DNA of 64,000 nt from Enterobacteriaceae endosymbiont of Donacia tomentosa (GTDB lineage: Bacteria > Pseudomonadota > Gammaproteobacteria > Enterobacterales > Enterobacteriaceae), in assembly GCF_012571135.1 (NCBI RefSeq), contig NZ_CP046216.1, positions 188,312 through 252,311 of the forward strand, in the 5' to 3' direction. The notes under the pieces were generated by a model. The model searched no databases, was not told where the DNA came from, and was given only the letters and a program-made list of their open reading frames with translations. Numbering within the stretch: position 1 is the stretch's first letter; every line of letters begins with the position of its first letter. This document shows, in pieces, positions 9,416 to 21,244 of the stretch. Both the position numbers and the translations under genes were made by a program.

Positions 9416-10606
9416 TTAATAATGTCTTCTTAGGCATATAAAGTACCGTCTAAAACAATTATTAAAAGTGGGATTTTTTAATTTTTTCTCTCTTTTATAA
9501 AGTTTTTTTACAAAAAAATTATTTTTATTTATTTTTGTGTAAAAAATACTAATTTCAACATAACGATCTAAGTATAAACATTTTTTTAATAAATTAAAAT
9601 TTCTTATCCTATTACAGTTTTTGTTAATTTTTTTATTACCCAAAATTTTAATAGATATATTTTTTTTTTTTAAATGAATATTTTTATGATATAAATAATT
9701 TATTATTGAATTGATTCTTTTTTGTGCTAATAAAAAATTATATTTTTTGTTGCCAAAAAAATCATAATGTCCTAATATTAATATTTTTCTATTATAGATT
9801 TTTTGTTTTCTTTTATTTTTATTTGCTTGAATTATTAATTTATTTAATATTTTTTTTCCTTTAATTTGCAAACGAAAATCATCAAATTTAAAATATACTC
9901 TAGATTTTAAATTAATATTATTATGATTATTGTTTTTATATTTTTTAAAATGATGTGGTATTCTTTTTGAGGAATAATAATCTTGATTATGAAAAGAATA
10001 TTTTAGTCCTAAAACAAACATAGAATTACTTGTTTCTTGTCCTAAATTTTTATTATCCCCAATTTTGTGTATCCATTGATATTCAAACCGATAAAACCAA
10101 TTATTATTAGTTTTATATTCACTACCAATTGCTAATATTGGACTTGCATTAAAAAAAATACTATTTATTTTTTGTTCTTTATTCTTTTGTATATTTTTCG
10201 TTCTTGTAATGATATTTCCAAACCTAGTATATATATCCAAATTTTCAATTATCGGATAAGTTATTTTAGTAGTTAATTGTATACCTTCAGACTGAAAAAT
10301 ATTAATTATATTTGACTCATTAATATTTTTTATTAATTTTCCAAACCAATCATATTCAATTTCAAAACTTAAAAAACGATTTTCTTGAAATCCTAAAAAA
10401 AATCCAGAACCTAATTTATTAATTTCATTATAATTTTCATTATCAATATCATTCCCAAATAAATTAAGATTATTATATTTAGACAAACCTAATTTGGAAC
10501 CTAAATACCAATAACTATTATTCTTATTGAAATAAGCATTAGCAAAACTATTGTTTACACCTATTATCATAATTATGATTATGATTATAAAAGTTTTTTT
10601 TTTCAT
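9416..10606 (-). CDS. ompA: Outer membrane protein OmpA
   Basis: OmpA is an outer-membrane beta-barrel with a periplasmic domain that grips peptidoglycan. The 396-residue product starts with a signal peptide (MKKKTF, an Ile-rich core, cleavage after FANA). An eight-strand barrel with alternating aromatic residues (SYWYLGSKLGLSKY to FVLGLKYSFHNQ) follows to about residue 205. The OmpA-like domain retains the peptidoglycan-binding Asp (GHYDFFGN) and Arg (LLAQKRINS) and the cysteine pair NC...KKC before DRYVEISI. It is longer than E. coli OmpA (346), mainly because of a basic tail of some 45 residues after DRYVEISI, perhaps a lost original stop. It faces tRNA-Phe 55 bp away. It is one of the few envelope genes here. 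Confidence 0.9.
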   Translation of the reverse strand: MKKKTFIIIIIIMIIGVNNSFANAYFNKNNSYWYLGSKLGLSKYNNLNLFGNDIDNENYNEINKLGSGFFLGFQENRFLSFEIEYDWFGKLIKNINESNIINIFQSEGIQLTTKITYPIIENLDIYTRFGNIITRTKNIQKNKEQKINSIFFNASPILAIGSEYKTNNNWFYRFEYQWIHKIGDNKNLGQETSNSMFVLGLKYSFHNQDYYSSKRIPHHFKKYKNNNHNNINLKSRVYFKFDDFRLQIKGKKILNKLIIQANKNKRKQKIYNRKILILGHYDFFGNKKYNFLLAQKRINSIINYLYHKNIHLKKKNISIKILGNKKINKNCNRIRNFNLLKKCLYLDRYVEISIFYTKINKNNFFVKKLYKREKKLKNPTFNNCFRRYFICLRRHY

Positions 10607-10745
10607 TTTTATGTAATTTCTTTTAGAAGCAAAATTCTATAAATATTTTTATTATATCTAAATATTTGTAACTTAAAATATTTAATATGTGTTTAAAATT
10701 AAAATATAAGTATATTTACCTCCTAAATATAAAAAATAACAAAAT

Positions 10746-11723
10746 TTAATTAACATTAAATTTTTTAATAATAAAAAAAATATTATTTTTATCTTTTTTA
10801 AATCTAATATAGGTATTAAGTTTAATATTATTTTGTAATATTACTTGAACCCAAATTTTATTATTAGATAGTTTTAAAGATTTTAAAATGATACTACCTC
10901 TTATAAGATTCCACCTATTTTTTATATCATCTTTAAATTCTAGTATATCATTAAATGCAGGTAAAAATTTTATTTTACCCTCTAACAAGAATAATGTTTT
11001 ATTTTTTTTTTTTCTAAATTGAAAATTATTAATTATTTCTTGTCCTAAATAACATCCTTTATTAAAATCAATAGAATTAAAAGCTTCCATATTAGCTTGT
11101 TGTGGTAAAAAATGATTATTGATTTTATCTATTATGGGGTAACCTATTTCCATATTTAATTTTAACCAATAATCATTATTTTTCATAAATACTTTTTTAT
11201 GGGTAAAACAATTTTTTAAAAAAAAATTCATTTTATTTTTTGATAAAATAATTAAATATCGTGTTATTGGTTTATAAAATTTAAGAAAAATAATTTTTTT
11301 AAAGAAGAATAATGACGTTTTTTTAAAAACAAGATCTTTATTTTTAATAATATTAAATATAAAATTATCAGATTCTTCACCTAATATACCAAAAATTTTT
11401 TTTGTTTCTAAAAAAATGCTAATTTTATATAAAATAATATATTTTTTTATATTTTTTAAATAATCTTTAACTATATTAGTTCTAATAAGGTAACTATAAT
11501 TATTATTTTTTTTTTTAAAAATATGCATATTTGTTAAAATGTTACCTTTTACATCACAATGAACAGCGTTAAAAAAATTTATATTATCGTCTAATTTATT
11601 AATATTTAGTGTTAATTGATTTTGTAAAAAAACCTTAGCATCAGGTCCTTTTATAGTAATGATTTTCCAATCATTTAATTTAATTAATTTTAATAAATTA
11701 TTATGATCATTTATCCCTATCAT
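10746..11723 (-). CDS. ygfZ: Folate-binding Fe-S maintenance protein YgfZ
   Basis: YgfZ is a GcvT-fold, tetrahydrofolate-binding protein that helps synthesis or repair of iron-sulfur enzymes. The 325-residue product (E. coli 326) carries the family signature KGCYLGQEIINNFQFRKK with the functional cysteine, around residues 220-237. N-terminal blocks IKGPDAKVFLQNQLTLNI and NAVHCDVKGNILTNMHIF also match. It is a single gene between carB and ompA, an arrangement unlike E. coli, so a deletion or rearrangement brought it here. It fits with NfuA later in the window as part of an Fe-S upkeep set. Confidence 0.93.
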   Translation of the reverse strand: MIGINDHNNLLKLIKLNDWKIITIKGPDAKVFLQNQLTLNINKLDDNINFFNAVHCDVKGNILTNMHIFKKKNNNYSYLIRTNIVKDYLKNIKKYIILYKISIFLETKKIFGILGEESDNFIFNIIKNKDLVFKKTSLFFFKKIIFLKFYKPITRYLIILSKNKMNFFLKNCFTHKKVFMKNNDYWLKLNMEIGYPIIDKINNHFLPQQANMEAFNSIDFNKGCYLGQEIINNFQFRKKKNKTLFLLEGKIKFLPAFNDILEFKDDIKNRWNLIRGSIILKSLKLSNNKIWVQVILQNNIKLNTYIRFKKDKNNIFFIIKKFNVN

Positions 11724-11818
11724 AGTAGATTTATATATACCTTAACCTTACCTATATTTTATATTAATATTGTAAATATTATATTTTTTAAAAAAACAAA
11801 GAATAAAAATATAAAAAA

Positions 11819-14800
11819 TTATTTTTTTAGTAATGTTCTATGTCTTTCTTGTAAAGAAAATACTTTTTCTTTAGGATTTTGAGACATAGCTTTAATTGTA
11901 GCTATAGCTCCATTAATTGTAGTATTATAATGAATATTATTTTGTAAAGCTAAAATACGCATTAATTTGGATAACTTAATAGATTTTTTATCTGTTGTAG
12001 TATTAATAATATAATTGTACTTCTTTTTTTTAATGAAACTAATTATGTTTGGAAATTTTTCAGTTACTTTCCTTACTTTTTGAACTAATAAATTTTTTTG
12101 TTTTAAAAATAAGGCAGTACCAGATGTTGCCTCAATTTTAAATCCGTAACTCATTAACTTTTTAACTAAAGGGACAACTAATTTTTTATCGTAATCTCTC
12201 ACAGAAATTAATGCAATACCTTTTTTACTTATATTAATTTGAGCACTTAACATAGCTTTAGCAAAAGATGCAGCGAAATTATCTCCAATACCCATGACTT
12301 CACCTGTTGATCTCATTTCCGGCCCTAAAATAGGATCTATTCCATAAAATTTATCAAACGGCAATACAACTTCTTTTATAGAAAAATAAGATGGTACAAT
12401 TTCTTCTGTAATATTTAAATTTAATAAAGATTTTCCTATCATTACTAATGCTCCTATTTTTGCTAATGGAACATTTATGGCTTTAGATACAAAAGGAATA
12501 GTTCTAGCAGCTCTAGGATTAACTTCAATTAAATATATTTCATTTTTCTTTATAGCAAATTGAATATTAACTAAACCACGTACTTTAATTTTTAAAGACA
12601 ATTGTTTAACTTGTATTTTAATATTATTTATAATTTTCTCATTAAGAGAATATATAGGTAAAGAACAAGCTGAATCACCAGAATGTATACCTGCTTGTTC
12701 AATATGTTCCATTATACCTCCAATAAAAACATCTTTTCCATCACAAATAGCATCTACATCTACTTCTATAGCATTATCTAAAAATTTATCTAATAAGATA
12801 GGAACCTTGTGCTTAACATTACAAAAATAATAATTTTTCAAATCTTTTTTATTATATACTATTTCCATAGATGTACCTCCTAATACGTAAGAAGGACGTA
12901 CAACTATAGGATATCCAATTATTTTAGATTTTTGTAATGCTTCTTCTAAATCATTTACTATATAATTCGGAGGTTGTTTTAATTTTAAAGAATTTACTAT
13001 ATATTGAAATTTTTTTCTATTTTCAGCAATATCAATAGAAGTAGGACTAGTTCCTATTATATTTATTCCTTCTTTTGCTAAATCTTTAGATAAATTTAAT
13101 GGAGTTTGCCCTCCATATTGGACAATAATTCCTTTTGGTTTTTCAATTCTAATAATTTCTAATACATCTTCTAAAGTAATGGGTTCAAAATATAAACGAT
13201 CTGAAATATCATAATCAGTTGAAACAGTTTCAGGATTACAATTAATCATAATTGTTTCAAAATTATTTTGGCGTAAGATTATTGATGCATGAACACAACA
13301 GTAATCAAATTCAATACCCTGTCCAATTCTATTAGGCCCACTTCCTAAGATAATAATTTTTTCTTTATTTTTGGTAGGGTTAGATTCACATTCTGTTTCA
13401 TATGTTGAATATATGTATGCTGTATCAGTGTCGAATTCTGCTGCACAAGTATCTACTCTTTTATATACAGGATGAATATTATATTCATACCGTAGCATTC
13501 TAATTTTTTGTTCAGAAGTATTAACTAAATTAGCCAATCTGGCATCAGAAAATCCTTTTTTTTTTAAATTAAAAAAATATTTTTTATTAAATAAACATTT
13601 AATACCCAAATTTTGAACTTTTTTTTCTGTTTGCATTAGATCTTGTATTTGTGATAAAAACCACATATCTATTTTAGATAGATTATATATTTCAAAAATA
13701 GAAATTCCCAATCTAAAAGCATCTGCTACAAAGCAGATTCTATCAGGGCCCGGGTTCTTTAATTCTTTTTTAATTATATTATAATTTTTTTGATTTTTTA
13801 TTAAATTAATTTTAGGTTCAAACCCATTAAGACCTGTTTCTAAACTACGTAATGCTTTTTGTATTGATTCTTGAAATGATCTCCCTATTGACATTATTTC
13901 GCCTACAGATTTCATCTGTGTTGTAAGTTTATTATTTACACCAGGAAATTTTTCAAAATTAAATCTAGGTATTTTAGTAACAACATAATCAATAGCAGGT
14001 TCAAAAGAACTAGAAATATGATTTTTAGTTATATCATTGGTTAATTCATCTAAAGTATACCCAATAGAAAGTTTTGCAGATATTTTAGCAATAGGAAATC
14101 CTGTAGCTTTAGATGCTAAAGCTGATGAACGTGAAACTCTAGGATTCATTTCAATAACTATTAATTTACCTGTTTGGGGATTAACAGCAAACTGTACATT
14201 AGATCCTCCTGATTCTATACCCATGGCTTCCATAATAGATATAGAAGCATTTCGCATTTTTTGATATTCTTTATCTGATAAAGTCTGAGCTGGAGCAACA
14301 GTGATAGAGTCTCCAGTATGTATACCCATAGGGTCAATATTTTCAATTGAACATACAATAATACAATTACCATTTCTATCTCTAATTACTTCCATCTCAT
14401 ATTCTTTCCATCCTATTAAATATTCGTCAATTATTAATTCATTATTAAGAGATAAATTTATACCATTTTCACAAATTTTTTTAAATTCTGTTAAATTATA
14501 TGCAATACCTCCTCCACTTCCACCCATTGTAAATGATGGTCTAATAACACAGGGAAAACCAATTTTTTGAATACAATCTATCGCTTCATCCATATTATGT
14601 ACAATACAAGAAGATGCAGTATTCAGACCTAAATTTTTTATTATATTTAAAAAATCATTACGATTTTCAGCTTTATTTATAGTATCTATTGTTACTCCAA
14701 TAGTTTCTACATTAAACTTAGTTAAAATATTATTTTTATGTAAATTTAATATACAATTTAAAGCAGTTTGCCCTCCCATTGTTGGTAAAATGGCATCAGG

Positions 14801-15046
14801 TTTTTCTTTTGCTATAATTTTAGTAATAACTTCCCAATTCATAGGTTCTATATAAGTTATATTAGCTATATCAGGATCTGTCATAATTGTTGCAGGATTT
14901 GAATTAACTAAAATTAAATTATAACCTTCTTCTTTTAAAGCTTTACATGCTTGAGTACCTGAATAATCAAACTCACAAGCTTGTCCGATAATAATTGGGC
15001 CAGCTCCTAAAATCATAATATTTTGTATATCAGTACGTTTTGGCAT
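11819..15046 (-). CDS. carB: Carbamoyl-phosphate synthase large chain
   Basis: CarB makes carbamoyl phosphate from bicarbonate, ATP and the ammonia channelled from CarA, feeding arginine and pyrimidine synthesis. At 1075 residues (E. coli 1073) it shows both homologous ATP-grasp halves: [20 protein letters not shown] near residue 12 and the second copy [20 protein letters not shown] near residue 560. It also has the paired metal sites ([20 protein letters not shown] and [20 protein letters not shown]) and the C-terminal MGS-like allosteric domain. Its ATG overlaps the carA stop by 17 bases, implying translational coupling. Full length and undamaged. Confidence 0.99.
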   Translation of the reverse strand: MPKRTDIQNIMILGAGPIIIGQACEFDYSGTQACKALKEEGYNLILVNSNPATIMTDPDIANITYIEPMNWEVITKIIAKEKPDAILPTMGGQTALNCILNLHKNNILTKFNVETIGVTIDTINKAENRNDFLNIIKNLGLNTASSCIVHNMDEAIDCIQKIGFPCVIRPSFTMGGSGGGIAYNLTEFKKICENGINLSLNNELIIDEYLIGWKEYEMEVIRDRNGNCIIVCSIENIDPMGIHTGDSITVAPAQTLSDKEYQKMRNASISIMEAMGIESGGSNVQFAVNPQTGKLIVIEMNPRVSRSSALASKATGFPIAKISAKLSIGYTLDELTNDITKNHISSSFEPAIDYVVTKIPRFNFEKFPGVNNKLTTQMKSVGEIMSIGRSFQESIQKALRSLETGLNGFEPKINLIKNQKNYNIIKKELKNPGPDRICFVADAFRLGISIFEIYNLSKIDMWFLSQIQDLMQTEKKVQNLGIKCLFNKKYFFNLKKKGFSDARLANLVNTSEQKIRMLRYEYNIHPVYKRVDTCAAEFDTDTAYIYSTYETECESNPTKNKEKIIILGSGPNRIGQGIEFDYCCVHASIILRQNNFETIMINCNPETVSTDYDISDRLYFEPITLEDVLEIIRIEKPKGIIVQYGGQTPLNLSKDLAKEGINIIGTSPTSIDIAENRKKFQYIVNSLKLKQPPNYIVNDLEEALQKSKIIGYPIVVRPSYVLGGTSMEIVYNKKDLKNYYFCNVKHKVPILLDKFLDNAIEVDVDAICDGKDVFIGGIMEHIEQAGIHSGDSACSLPIYSLNEKIINNIKIQVKQLSLKIKVRGLVNIQFAIKKNEIYLIEVNPRAARTIPFVSKAINVPLAKIGALVMIGKSLLNLNITEEIVPSYFSIKEVVLPFDKFYGIDPILGPEMRSTGEVMGIGDNFAASFAKAMLSAQINISKKGIALISVRDYDKKLVVPLVKKLMSYGFKIEATSGTALFLKQKNLLVQKVRKVTEKFPNIISFIKKKKYNYIINTTTDKKSIKLSKLMRILALQNNIHYNTTINGAIATIKAMSQNPKEKVFSLQERHRTLLKK

Positions 15047-16196
15047 TTTGCAATCTCTTATATTTTTTAAAACAATATTCTTGAATTAATTTTACAAAAT
15101 AATCAAATAAAATAGATGCATCATGTGGCCCTGGACTAGCTTCTGGGTGTCCTTGAAAACCAAAAGCTGGTTTGTCTATACGATGGATACCTTGTATTGT
15201 ATTATCAAATAGGGATATATGTGTTATTTTTAAATTTGCAGGAAGGCTTTTTTTATCAACAGTAAAACCATGGTTTTGAGTTGTTATAAATATTTTATTA
15301 TTTAGAATATTTTTAACTGGGTGATTACTCCCATGATGGCCAATAGTCATTTTTTTAGTTTTAGCACCACTTGCGATTGCTAATATTTGGTGTCCTAAAC
15401 AAATGCCAAATATTGGTATATTTGTTTTTAATAATTTTTTTACAGTATCTATAATATAAAAACAAGGTTCGGGATCTCCAGGTCCATTAGATAAAAAAAT
15501 CCCATCGGGATTTAATGACACTATTTCTTTGAAATTAGTAAAAGCAGAAATAACTGTTACTTTACATCCTTTATTAACTAACATAGTTAATATACTTTTT
15601 TTAATTCCCAAATCAAATGCCATAATATGCATAGGAAAATTATGTTTTTTTATTAACTTATTATTTTTATTATTTCCTATCCAAGAATAATTTACTTTTG
15701 TTGTAATTTTCTTAATTAAATCTAATCCTTGTAATCCACTAAATTTACAAATTTTATTTATAATTTTGTTAAAATTAATTTTTTTTTCTGTAGTAATTAT
15801 ACAACATTTATTAATTTTTTTTTTACGAATTAATCTAGTTAAATAACGAGTATCTATTCCTTGTATAGCAATAATATTATGTCTTTTAAGAAAAAGATCT
15901 AAGGATTCCTTATTACGATAACTACTTGGTAATTTTGATAAATTATTAATAATAAGGCCTTTTAAATAAATTTTGCCAGATTCATTATCATCTGGATTTG
16001 TCCCAACATTACCAATATGAGGATATGTTAACAAAACAATTTGTTTGTAATAAGAGGGGTCAGTAATTATTTCTTGATAGCCAGTAATAGCAGTATTAAA
16101 TACTATTTCTCCAAATGTTATTCCATTTATGCCTATAGATTTTCCTATAAATTTTGTTCCATCTTCCGTTATTAATATTGCTTTTTTATTAATCAA
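15030..16196 (-). CDS. carA: Carbamoyl-phosphate synthase small chain (glutaminase)
   Basis: CarA hydrolyses glutamine and passes ammonia to CarB. The triad GlnAT site is visible as GICLGHQ (nucleophile Cys) and [11 protein letters not shown] (His and Glu), with the N-terminal small-subunit fold before it. The start chosen is a TTG at 16196, giving [16 protein letters not shown], which aligns with E. coli MIKSALLVLEDG (also a TTG-initiated gene). GGAGG (16202-16206) lies five bases upstream. A longer frame would begin at a TTG at 16208 that overlaps this ribosome site, so it is unlikely. The product is 388 residues and the stop is TGA, nested in the carB start region. Confidence 0.97.
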   Translation of the reverse strand: MINKKAILITEDGTKFIGKSIGINGITFGEIVFNTAITGYQEIITDPSYYKQIVLLTYPHIGNVGTNPDDNESGKIYLKGLIINNLSKLPSSYRNKESLDLFLKRHNIIAIQGIDTRYLTRLIRKKKINKCCIITTEKKINFNKIINKICKFSGLQGLDLIKKITTKVNYSWIGNNKNNKLIKKHNFPMHIMAFDLGIKKSILTMLVNKGCKVTVISAFTNFKEIVSLNPDGIFLSNGPGDPEPCFYIIDTVKKLLKTNIPIFGICLGHQILAIASGAKTKKMTIGHHGSNHPVKNILNNKIFITTQNHGFTVDKKSLPANLKITHISLFDNTIQGIHRIDKPAFGFQGHPEASPGPHDASILFDYFVKLIQEYCFKKYKRLQNAKTY

Positions 16197-16201
16197 ATAA
16201 T

Positions 16202-16206
16202 CCTCC
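16202..16206 (-). promoter_or_regulatory. Shine-Dalgarno site fixing the carA TTG start
   Basis: GGAGG on the minus strand, five bases before TTG at 16196. It decides the start because no ATG lies near the conserved N-terminus. Confidence 0.8.
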
Positions 16207-16220
16207 AAAAAAAATTATTT

Positions 16221-16542
16221 ATAATAAAATTTTTTGAAATAAAAATTTTATTATATATATATATAATTTAATAATTATACTATTTTTTTAAATTTTTTTA
16301 AAAAAATTTAAAAATGTTGAAACAATTAAAAACACAATATTACAAAAGATGATAAAAAATTTTTTATATGTTTATAAAAAAAACAGATTAGTATATCAAA
16401 ATATATCGAAAATACGAAATTATATTTAATAAAATTAATGAAATATAATTTTTGCTTTATTAAAATATAAAAATTTAATTAAAAATGTGTTCTATATTGT
16501 ATTTGTTAAAAAATTAAAATATAAAATTAATTTTTTTTATAA
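16221..16542. other. carA upstream region without a gene
   Basis: No coding frame is recognisable. The part nearest carA holds a perfect 13-bp inverted repeat (16221-16233 with 16242-16254) in the likely leader. Further up is a T7-A3-T7/A7-T3-A5 palindrome near 16284-16314. In E. coli this region carries the tandem car promoters with arginine and pyrimidine control; no ArgR-like box is evident by eye. Confidence 0.5.
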
Positions 16543-16583
16543 AAAAAATACTACTCTCTTATATAAAGAGAGTAGTATTTTTT
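16543..16583 (-). terminator. Intrinsic terminator of ilvC
   Basis: A perfect 12-bp core stem TACTACTCTCTT/AAGAGAGTAGTA (16549-16577) with a 5-base loop begins right after the ilvC stop and is flanked by A and T runs. On the minus strand it is followed by a run of eight T. This is the clearest rho-independent terminator in the window, and the flanking runs may let it work in both directions. Confidence 0.88.
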
Positions 16584-18066
16584 ATTTTATTTTAACTAAA
16601 GATTGCATATGAAACATATATTCTCTTAATATATATCCAATTTTTTCAATAGGATGATTTCTTATTTGATAATTTATATCACGCAAATAAGCATTATTTA
16701 TTGATGTATTTTTTTTTTGTATTATATTCAAATCTTCTTTTGTTATTTTATTCATAAAATTTTTTAATAAAGGGATAGCTTGATTTGAAAATAAATAATT
16801 ACCATATTCGGCTGTGTCAGATATTATTTTATTCATTTCATATAATTTTTTCCTTGCAATAGTATTAGCTATTAAAGGTAATTCGTGTAATGATTCATAA
16901 TATGCTGATTCTGGAGATATTCCTGTTTCCACCATTAATTCAAATGATAGTTCTATACTACTTTTTATAAAAGCTATCATAACAATACCTTTATCAAAAT
17001 AATCTTGTTCTTCTATAAAATTATTTTTTCTATTATTAGAAATTTGTTCAAAATTACTATTTTGATATTTTTCACGCCATTTTATTAAATTTTTATTGTT
17101 ATTATTCCAGTCTTTTATAATTTCTTTAGAAAATTCACCTGAAATTATATCATCAATATGTTTTTGAAATAAAGGTTTTAAAATTTTTTTTAAAATTATA
17201 GATAGTTGATAAGAACGTATTTTAGCATTATTTTCTAATCTATCCATCATTAAACTAATACCGCCTTGTTTTAAAGCTTCCGTGATATACTCCCATCCAA
17301 ACTGGATAAATTGAGCAGCATAAGATGAATTTATACCAAATTTTAATAAATTATCAAATAATAAAATAGATGCTGTTTGCAGCATACCACATAAAACGGT
17401 TTGTTCTCCCATCAAATCAGATTTCACTTCAGCAGTAAAAGATGACTCTAAAATACCAGCTTTATGACTCCCGATAGATACTGCCCAAGCTTTAGCTATT
17501 TCTAATCCATTTTTTGTATTATCAGCATGTTGATGGACAGCAATTAAAGTAGGAACTCCGAAACCTTTTTTAAATTCTTCTCTAACTTCGGTTCCTGGAC
17601 TTTTTGGTGCAACCATAACTACTGTAATATCTTTGGGAATATTTTCTCCTTCTTCTATAATATTAAAACCATGAGAATATCCTAATGTAGCTCCCTTTTT
17701 TATTAAATGTTTAATATCTTTTAATACTATATGATGATTTTTATCAGGTGTTAAATTAATTATTAAATCAGCAGTAGGTATTAATTTATTATAAGTTCCT
17801 ACTACAAAATTATTTTTATGAGCTCGTTGCCAAGATAAGTTTTTTTTTTCAATAGATTCTTTTTTTAAGGCATATGATATATTTAAACCAGAATCTCTCA
17901 TATTTAATCCTTGATTTAAACCTTGTGCTCCGCATCCTATAATAACAATTTTTTTTTTTTTTAAAAAATTAACATTTTGTGAAAATTCTTCAAATTTCAT
18001 TAATCTACATTTACGGAGATTTTTTAATTTTTTACGAAAATTTAAATTATTAAAATAATTTCCCAT
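16582..18066 (-). CDS. ilvC: Ketol-acid reductoisomerase (class II, NADP+)
   Basis: IlvC isomerises and reduces acetolactate and acetohydroxybutyrate in valine, leucine and isoleucine synthesis. The 494-residue product is the long class II form of enterobacteria (E. coli 491). The Rossmann motif [19 protein letters not shown] lies near residue 40, then [13 protein letters not shown], and the Mg-binding SDLMGEQ and the duplicated C-terminal knotted domains with [21 protein letters not shown]. It begins [14 protein letters not shown], matching the E. coli start. It follows ilvD on the same strand after 305 bp, in the place where E. coli has ilvA and ilvY. Confidence 0.98.
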   Translation of the reverse strand: MGNYFNNLNFRKKLKNLRKCRLMKFEEFSQNVNFLKKKKIVIIGCGAQGLNQGLNMRDSGLNISYALKKESIEKKNLSWQRAHKNNFVVGTYNKLIPTADLIINLTPDKNHHIVLKDIKHLIKKGATLGYSHGFNIIEEGENIPKDITVVMVAPKSPGTEVREEFKKGFGVPTLIAVHQHADNTKNGLEIAKAWAVSIGSHKAGILESSFTAEVKSDLMGEQTVLCGMLQTASILLFDNLLKFGINSSYAAQFIQFGWEYITEALKQGGISLMMDRLENNAKIRSYQLSIILKKILKPLFQKHIDDIISGEFSKEIIKDWNNNNKNLIKWREKYQNSNFEQISNNRKNNFIEEQDYFDKGIVMIAFIKSSIELSFELMVETGISPESAYYESLHELPLIANTIARKKLYEMNKIISDTAEYGNYLFSNQAIPLLKNFMNKITKEDLNIIQKKNTSINNAYLRDINYQIRNHPIEKIGYILREYMFHMQSLVKIK

Positions 18067-18371
18067 TTAAATTACCCTATATAAAAAATGTTATTTATTA
18101 TATATTTATATAACAAATACACTTATAAAAAATATTTATGAAATATTATAGAATAAATATATATTAATATTTACATAAAATATATTACAAATATTTTATA
18201 CTTTAAAAAAAAACAATAAATAAAATTTTTTATAAAAAAATTAAAAAATTTATATTAATAATATATAATTTATTTTTATCAATTTGAGATGTCTTTTAAA
18301 CAACTTACTTTTTTAATCAAAATAGAATTTAATTAAATAAATCCTTAATTAAAAAATATAATGTTATTTCA
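18067..18371. other. ilvD-ilvC spacer, no gene seen
   Basis: This 305-bp AT-rich stretch holds no recognisable frame on either strand. By synteny it is the scar left by loss of ilvA (threonine deaminase) and ilvY (regulator of ilvC). It must contain the ilvC promoter unless ilvC is read through from ilvD; I see no convincing -35/-10 pair. Confidence 0.5.
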
Positions 18372-20237
18372 TTATTTTTCATAATAATTTAATTTATTTT
18401 TATCTCGAACAGCTCCTTTATCAGCACTAGTTACTAAAGCAGCATATGCTTTTAAAGAAAAAGAAATTTTTCTTTGTCGTTTTAATTTAGGAGTATATGC
18501 TCTATTTTCTCTTTTTTCTTCTTGTTCTTTTCTTTTTTCTAGAATAGAATTTGGAACATCTAGATGTATAGATCTATTTGGTATATTAATTTCAATAATA
18601 TCATTATTTTGTACTAACGCAATTGTACCCTTACTTGCAGCTTCAGGAGAAATATGTCCTATAGATAAACCTGAAGTTCCTCCAGAAAAACGTCCATCAG
18701 TAATTAAAGCACAACTTTTTTCTAATTTCATAGATTTTAAATATGATGTAGGATATAACATTTCTTGCATCCCAGGACCACCTTTAGGGCCTTCATATCT
18801 GATAACAATAACATCTCCATGTGAAATTTTTTTATTTAAAATTGCATGTACTGCAGATTCTTGACTTTCGTATACTTTAGCTTTTCCTTTAAAAATCATT
18901 AAGGTTTTATCAACACTAGCTGTTTTTATTACACATCCATTTTTTGCAATATTACCATATAAAATTGCTAATCCTCCATCTTTACTAAAAGCATATTTAG
19001 AAGAACGTATACATCCTGTTTTACGATTATTATCTAATTTAGTCCACATTTTTTTTTGTGAAAAAGGATTAGTTGTTTTAATATTACCAGGAGCTGACTT
19101 AAAAAAAAATTTTATTTCTTCATCTTCCGTATCTATTATGTCATATTTTTTTATAGTTTCTTTTACTGTTAAACCTAAAATATTTTTAACATTAGTATGT
19201 ATTAATTTTTTTTTATTTAATTCACTTAAAATACCAATTACTCCTCCTGCTCTATGAAAATCTTCCATATAAAAATCTTTTGTACTAGGAGATAATTTAC
19301 ATAACCATGGTATTTTCCTTGATAATTTATCTATATCTGTTAAAGTGAATGATATATGTGCTTCTTGTGCTAAAGCTAAAATATGTAAAATTGTATTAGT
19401 AGAACCTCCCATTGCTATATCTAACATCATTGCATTTTCAAGTGATTTTTTATTTACAATATTTCTTGGTAAAACATTAACATCATTATTATGATAATAC
19501 TTTTGTGTAATATCAACTATGATTTTAGATGCTTGTATACATAATTTTTTTCGATTTATATGTGTAGATAATAAGGATCCATTTCCTGGTAATGCTAATC
19601 CTAAAGCTTCTACTAAACAATTCATAGAATTTGCAGTAAACATACCGGAACAGGATCCACATGTTGGACATGCATTTATTTCTATTTTTTTTACATTATT
19701 ATTAGTTTGATTTATATTTGCAGCTTGAACCATTGCATCAACTAAATCAATTCTTTTTTGATCATAATTTTCTATATTAATTTGTCCTGCTTCCATGGGC
19801 CCACCAGAAATAAATACAGTAGGAATATTTAAACGCAAGCATGCCATTAACATTCCCGGAGTAATTTTATCACAATTAGATACACAAATCATTGCATCAA
19901 CACAGTGGGCATTTATAACATATTCTACAGAATCAGCAATAAGATCTCTAGAAGGAAGAGAATATAACATTCCATCATGTCCCATTGCTATGCCATCATC
20001 AATAGCTATTGTATTAAATTCTTTCGGAACTCCTCCTTTTTTTTTTATTACGTTTGAAATAATTTTACCTAATTGTTGTAAATGAATATGACCTGGAACA
20101 AATTGAGAGAAAGAATTTACTATAGCAATAATAGGTTTTGAAAAATCAGAATCATCCATGCCAGTTGCTCTCCAAAGAGCACGTGCTCCTGCCATATTAC
20201 GACCTTGTGTAGTAATAAATGAACGATAATTAGGCAT
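18372..20237 (-). CDS. ilvD: Dihydroxy-acid dehydratase
   Basis: IlvD is the Fe-S dehydratase that makes the 2-oxo acid precursors of valine and isoleucine. The 621-residue product (E. coli 616) has the cluster cysteines in [13 protein letters not shown] near residue 120 and [18 protein letters not shown] near residue 193, the [22 protein letters not shown] motif near residue 522, and the N-terminal [23 protein letters not shown]. It lies 33 bp after ilvE within the ilvGMED operon. Iron-sulfur supply for it may involve NfuA and YgfZ in this window. Confidence 0.98.
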   Translation of the reverse strand: MPNYRSFITTQGRNMAGARALWRATGMDDSDFSKPIIAIVNSFSQFVPGHIHLQQLGKIISNVIKKKGGVPKEFNTIAIDDGIAMGHDGMLYSLPSRDLIADSVEYVINAHCVDAMICVSNCDKITPGMLMACLRLNIPTVFISGGPMEAGQINIENYDQKRIDLVDAMVQAANINQTNNNVKKIEINACPTCGSCSGMFTANSMNCLVEALGLALPGNGSLLSTHINRKKLCIQASKIIVDITQKYYHNNDVNVLPRNIVNKKSLENAMMLDIAMGGSTNTILHILALAQEAHISFTLTDIDKLSRKIPWLCKLSPSTKDFYMEDFHRAGGVIGILSELNKKKLIHTNVKNILGLTVKETIKKYDIIDTEDEEIKFFFKSAPGNIKTTNPFSQKKMWTKLDNNRKTGCIRSSKYAFSKDGGLAILYGNIAKNGCVIKTASVDKTLMIFKGKAKVYESQESAVHAILNKKISHGDVIVIRYEGPKGGPGMQEMLYPTSYLKSMKLEKSCALITDGRFSGGTSGLSIGHISPEAASKGTIALVQNNDIIEINIPNRSIHLDVPNSILEKRKEQEEKRENRAYTPKLKRQRKISFSLKAYAALVTSADKGAVRDKNKLNYYEK

Positions 20238-20270
20238 ATTTTTCTCTTTTTTAAAATGTTAAAATAAATA

Positions 20271-21200
20271 CTATAAATTGATATGATCCAACCAATTCCA
20301 TTTATCTTTTGTTTTTCCACTAAATAAATATAAAAAATTTTTTTGAATATTTTTTGTAATTTTTCCTATCTTACCTTGGCCAATTAATATACGATCTACA
20401 CTACGAACTGGAGTAATTTCTGCTGCAGTTCCTGTTAAAAAAACTTCATCAGCTAAATATAAAAATTCTCTTAATATTAAGCATTCTTTTGTTGTTATTT
20501 TTAATTCCTGTGCTATTTTTAAAACAGAATCTCTGGTTATTCCAGGAAGGATAGATGATGTTAAGGGAGGAGTAAATAAAACATTATTTTTTACTATAAA
20601 AATATTTTCTCCAGCTCCTTCTGATATAAATCCTAAACTATCTAACGCTATTCCTTCATGATATCCATTTCTACGTGCTTCACTACCTATTAATAAAGAA
20701 GATAAATAATTACCCCCGGCTTTAGCAATACTAGGAATAGTATTTGGTTTAATTTTATTCCATGAAGACACCATTATATCAATACCATGTTCCATAGCAT
20801 TTGGGCCTAAATAATTTTTCCATGAAAATGCACTAATCATTATATCAGAATAATAATTTTTAGGTGGATTTAATCCTAGTCCCACATCTCCAATAAATGC
20901 TAAAATTCTAATATAAGCTTCTTTAAGCTTATTAACATTAATAATTATATATACTGCATTCATTAATTCTTTTACAGTAAATTTTAATGGGAAACGATAA
21001 ATTTTAGCAGAATTATATAAACGTTCAATATGATCTTTATGGCGAAAAATAGAAGATTTTTTATATGATTTATAACATCTAATTCCTTCAAATACAGAAG
21101 TTCCATAATGTAATGCATGAGTCATTACACTGATTTTGGCATCTTCCCATTTTATAATATCGCCATTTAACCAAATAAAATCTGCTTTTTTAGCGGACAT
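20271..21200 (-). CDS. ilvE: Branched-chain amino acid aminotransferase
   Basis: IlvE is the PLP transaminase that finishes isoleucine, valine and leucine synthesis. The 309-residue product equals the E. coli length. The Schiff-base lysine lies in SIAKAGGNYLSSLLIGSEA near residue 160. The phosphate-binding and substrate loops EGAGENIFIV, LPGITRDSVLKIA and TGTAAEITPVRSVD are intact. An AAGGA ribosome site precedes the ATG. It sits 44 bp after ilvM and 33 bp before ilvD on the same strand, the E. coli ilvGMED order. Confidence 0.98.
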   Translation of the reverse strand: MSAKKADFIWLNGDIIKWEDAKISVMTHALHYGTSVFEGIRCYKSYKKSSIFRHKDHIERLYNSAKIYRFPLKFTVKELMNAVYIIINVNKLKEAYIRILAFIGDVGLGLNPPKNYYSDIMISAFSWKNYLGPNAMEHGIDIMVSSWNKIKPNTIPSIAKAGGNYLSSLLIGSEARRNGYHEGIALDSLGFISEGAGENIFIVKNNVLFTPPLTSSILPGITRDSVLKIAQELKITTKECLILREFLYLADEVFLTGTAAEITPVRSVDRILIGQGKIGKITKNIQKNFLYLFSGKTKDKWNWLDHINL

Positions 21201-21244
21201 TATGATATTTCCTTATTTAAAAAAAAATAATAATAGCAGTATTA

